The notes under the pieces are model-generated. The model worked only from the letters and a program-made list of their open reading frames with translations. It was not told the origin of the DNA and did not search any database. A DNA stretch of 64,000 nt from Boswellia sacra (lineage: Eukaryota > Streptophyta > Magnoliopsida > Sapindales > Burseraceae), in contig SNVD02006059.1 of the NCBI GenBank assembly GCA_013180625.2, forward strand, positions 1 through 64,000. Reading direction: 5' to 3'. The translations under genes were made by a program, and so were the position numbers. This document shows positions 60,940-64,000 of this stretch, in pieces. Every line of letters starts with the position of its first letter. Position 1 is the stretch's first letter.

Positions 60940-63900
60940 CTAGTACTTTGCCATGATTTTCCGAAATAGTTCCTTGGGTGCTGAAAGCAGGGAATGGAAA
61001 CACCAAAATAAATAAATAGACCAATAAAAGCTTATATAAGTGCAGACTACAGTTAAAGAGCATGCTGTATCTCTATAAGCCTAGATGTACTCATTTTACC
61101 AGGCAATCCTGTGAACCTCTCATATTGTTCATATGCCTGTCCAATGAACATCTCCAACCCAGAAACGGTTGTGGCACCAGATTCTTCTGCTTCTCTCAAC
61201 AGTCTGGTTATTTTAGGGGTGTAAACAGCATCAAAAACAAGCGAGTAGTATCTCAAAGCATGCTGCAACAACAAAAAGCAAATTGTCACCACAATTATGA
61301 TGCTTCCATATGTAAACTTAGTTCATTTCTGCAAACATAGATAACTCTTCTTTTCAGCCCTTCATTGCAGCAAAGGTTCAACATCCTTTTTTCTCATGAT
61401 TTGGTAGCATCCCAATTCACTTTTAAACTTCATTCCTATTATTCTTGAGGCTCCTCCAACCTACATCCTCTCCCTTGTTGTCATTGTTTAATTGAACATA
61501 ACTAACCATCTTCTTTAACTTATACTTTTTCTTTCAACATTTTTTTTTCTCTCTTCAGCTAGAGAAACTAAAATAAGAAAGACAAAAGTGGTTTGGAGGG
61601 GGGGCGGGGGGTGTGGGTGGTTGGGGTGGTTTGTGGGGTTGTGTGGGGGCGGGGGAGCGGGTGTTGGGGGGAGTTATAAAGTCAAAACATCATAATTAGT
61701 TTCCACATAGTTGTCACCAATTCACACTATTTCTATCTTTTCATTGGACGAAAAACAATGAACCTTACTTTTTACAGGATGAAGGGCAACAAATCAGGTA
61801 AGACAATTTTCAATTAACAATATGCTTGTTTTAACAATAACCTGAATTCTTGAATGACCTAGTAATGGCTGTTGATATTTCGGATAAAAGGTTACATCAG
61901 CTTCAAAGCCTACCACAGTTAAAAAGCCAAAAAAAAAAAAAAAAAGAAGAAGAAGAAGAAGAAGAAGAAGACAGGAAGGCAAACCTTAGAAATTGGTGTT
62001 TCCTCTACTTTTGGCTGCATCCCAATTGATGTTGTGTTTGCAAGAATCATATCATCCTCTGGATGGAAATTATCTAGATCAGAAAGAGTCAAAGCATCTG
62101 CTCCAATGGTGTTGGCAAGTTCTCTGGCTCGATCTTGAATGAAACAGAGGAAATAAATTGTCATCAAACTAGAAATCTCAGGCAATCTGACATTAAGAAT
62201 GTGAAAATAATAAAAAGCGGATGCAATCTTGCTAACACGCTATGCCAAGAAAATCTTTTAAGTGCTAATACAATACATTAAAAAATAAAGTCAAATCACA
62301 ATGTGTCGTAAACCTCACAGATTTTTAATTTAGGGAATTAAATAAAAGCTCCTCCATGATGTTGTCCTTTTCCTTGATAAGATTCTTTTATACAGAATGG
62401 GAACTTTCTCTTCTACTAGATCATCATCATTAATAAAATTTGACCTTCTAATAGAAGGGGCAAAAATTTGTTGTCTTTGTATTATTTCTGTCAGGTAAGA
62501 ATTGCTTTCTATTTCATAACCATAATGTTGAATATAATATTACCAGGAAAATATCATGATGAATTCCAAATGCAGCCATCAGCTATGGCAAGGAACACTG
62601 ATGAGCCTAGTTGAATATAATATATTGGCAGCAGAAAAGTTTTAGATGTGTTAAACGAGGAATCCACATGTTCATGACACCATCGTAAAGCAATGTGCTT
62701 AAAGTAGAGCATGACACAAACCAATGCTAAAATCTTACCAAAGGTACGATTGGCAATCACAACCTTGGCTCCCTTTTCTTTTGCACCATAAGCAAGTGCC
62801 TTGCCAGCACCACCAGCACCGATGACCACAAATAACTTGCCTGCCAAAGGTGAGCCAACTGTACTGCCATTGCTATGTCTAGCTGTAAGAGAGAATAGCA
62901 ATGTCCATAACTCCTTTAAGACAAAATCATAGAAAAAGATTTATATATATATGTATATATATTTTCAACTTTTCTATGGAAACAAAAGAAACCTCTTAGT
63001 CCATCCTCAATAGCAGAAATAGCACCAACGTAGTCTGTGTTGTAACCACATAACGTGCCATCACTTTGTCTTCTTACAATACAATTAACAGCTCCTATTG
63101 ACTGAGATTTGATCAAAACATATGAATCAATCTTTAGATGGGATTTACATTTTGAAAAAATATACCAACTACACCAATGGTGATTGTCAGACAAGAACCA
63201 CAGCATAAATAGATCATCAATTACCTTCGCAACAGGATCAACCTCATCACAGCACCTCACTGCAGCCTCCTTGTGAGGAATTGTACAACTGCATTTGCAA
63301 TCAAGGTATATTATCTCATTATTTCAAACCTTTTATCACAGTTGGTTCCAAATTGCAGAAAAATTTTATCTACACATCTATAATATATAAAACTTTTAGT
63401 ATAAATTATAACAATTAACTAAGCCACCTAACAGTATACCATATAACTTCCCCACTCCCTAGGCACTCACCCACCAAAAATCTTACCTATCAGATGGAAA
63501 TAAACTGTAAAGATGGGAGTCAAAAACCAGAGCAACTCTGAAAAATGACACACACACAAGCGCGTGCACGCACACACACTATACTTTGACTATGTAAATG
63601 CTCTACAAAGATTCAACCTGAATCCAGCGAAGTCGCTTGATGAGTACGTCTGGAAAAATTTTGCCACATCATCCACTAACAAATGTACGTAGACCCCGTT
63701 GAAACCAACTGACTTGAATGCTTCATTATATAAAATTGGTGATTTGCTGTGCCCAACAGGCTTCCCAATAATTCCAAATACTTTTGTATCAGGTCCCAAC
63801 TGTCTGAAATTATAAAGATCCAACAGATCTCTGACTGTTGGTTGACCAGGAGCCGAAACAATCCCAGATTCAAGGGTACCGAAAGTAAGAAAACCACCAA

Positions 63901-63964
63901 ATTTTGCACAAAGTATCCGTGATATCAAACCCCTCTCACCCATAACTAGCCCAATTACCGGAAC
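60940..63964 (-). CDS. Bifunctional 3-dehydroquinate dehydratase/shikimate dehydrogenase, last 7 exons (338 aa in window)
   Basis: The minus-strand exons are 63964-63618, 63288-63225, 63101-62993, 62882-62739, 62133-61985, 61262-61100 and 60980-60940, all GT..AG and in phase. The 5' exons, with most of the dehydratase, lie outside the window. The first visible exon ends the type I dehydratase (GERGLISRILCAKFGGFLTF, APGQPTVRDLL). It then starts shikimate dehydrogenase: GKPVGHSKSP binds shikimate, TIPHK holds the catalytic Lys and GYNTDY the catalytic Asp. GAGGAGKA with ANRT is the NADP site, and GLEMFIGQA is near the end. The C-terminus is LFRKIMAKY, typical of the plant family. The enzyme carries out two consecutive shikimate-pathway steps in plastids (dehydroquinate to dehydroshikimate to shikimate). 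Key dehydrogenase residues are all present, so this looks functional. Confidence 0.93.
61589..61673 (+). repeat. G-rich tract in DHQ-SDH intron 5
   Basis: About 85 bp with more than eight G-runs of three or more on the plus strand (template strand of the gene). It has G-quadruplex potential and sits in an otherwise AT-rich intron. Confidence 0.85.
61921..61971 (+). repeat. A-run plus (AAG)n microsatellite in DHQ-SDH intron 5
   Basis: An A-rich run is followed by about nine AAG units, ending 14 bp from the exon 5 donor. Confidence 0.9.
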
Positions 63965-64000
63965 CTGCAAATTCAAGTAATGAATGAATCAAACACAATC

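Noticed and set aside
61794..61982. Possible extra DHQ-SDH exon within intron 5
   Set aside because: The flanking exons already join in phase and reproduce the known enzyme (ETPISK then HALRYYSLVFDA); the ORF runs through an A/GAA tract.

Overview
This is nuclear DNA of a flowering plant, most likely a eudicot. The protein genes have phase-consistent GT-AG introns. The sequence carries plant-specific families (DnaJ-DUF3444, an At2g36980-like PPR protein, fused dehydroquinate dehydratase/shikimate dehydrogenase), a plant-type tRNA-Pro, and CACTA and Ty1/copia elements. I cannot name the species. Introns and intergenic DNA are AT-rich with many (TA)n and (TAT)n tracts.

Positions 1-20,188 are nested transposons. 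A CACTA element (1-7387, left end outside the window) carries a six-exon transposase on the minus strand that reads without a stop, followed by the start of a second gene. It sits inside the 5' LTR of a small, internally deleted copia element (7388-9310). After a 75-bp gap comes a second, minus-strand copia element (9391-20183), bounded by matching TAGAA target-site copies. This one has decayed pol and an extra 3' ORF. Its 5' LTR is broken by a gypsy gag remnant with a 49-50-bp tandem repeat and an LTR-like block.

Positions 20.2-28 kb are gene-poor. They hold an unknown 131-aa acidic/Cys-rich ORF (20552-20947) and a two-exon gene for a 71-aa membrane-anchored protein (25840-27384). Positions 28.6-38.6 kb hold two convergent genes: an eight-exon RING-CH (MARCH-type) membrane E3 ligase on + (28669-32805) and a nine-exon tandem-BRCT protein on - (33479-38604) with six 9-residue ETQ repeats, resembling MDC1-type DNA-damage mediators.

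Positions 38.3-51.3 kb are a tandem segmental duplication. Each unit carries the 5' end of the BRCT gene, a tRNA-Pro and a single-exon DnaJ/DUF3444 gene of about 1000 residues. In the second unit the BRCT part is a relic, and the tRNA has a 20-bp internal duplication and a changed anticodon (AGG to TGG). Both DnaJ genes are open.

Positions 51.3-64 kb hold an intronless PPR gene (52779-54650), three adjacent non-autonomous MULE-like elements with long imperfect terminal inverted repeats (54971-59798), and the last seven exons of the shikimate-pathway bifunctional enzyme (60940-63964, 5' end outside the window).

The host genes share no obvious pathway, and this is not an operon-like cluster. 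The most informative features are the nested-insertion history, the possibly intact CACTA transposase, the duplication carrying a tRNA with a changed anticodon, and the ETQ-repeat BRCT protein.
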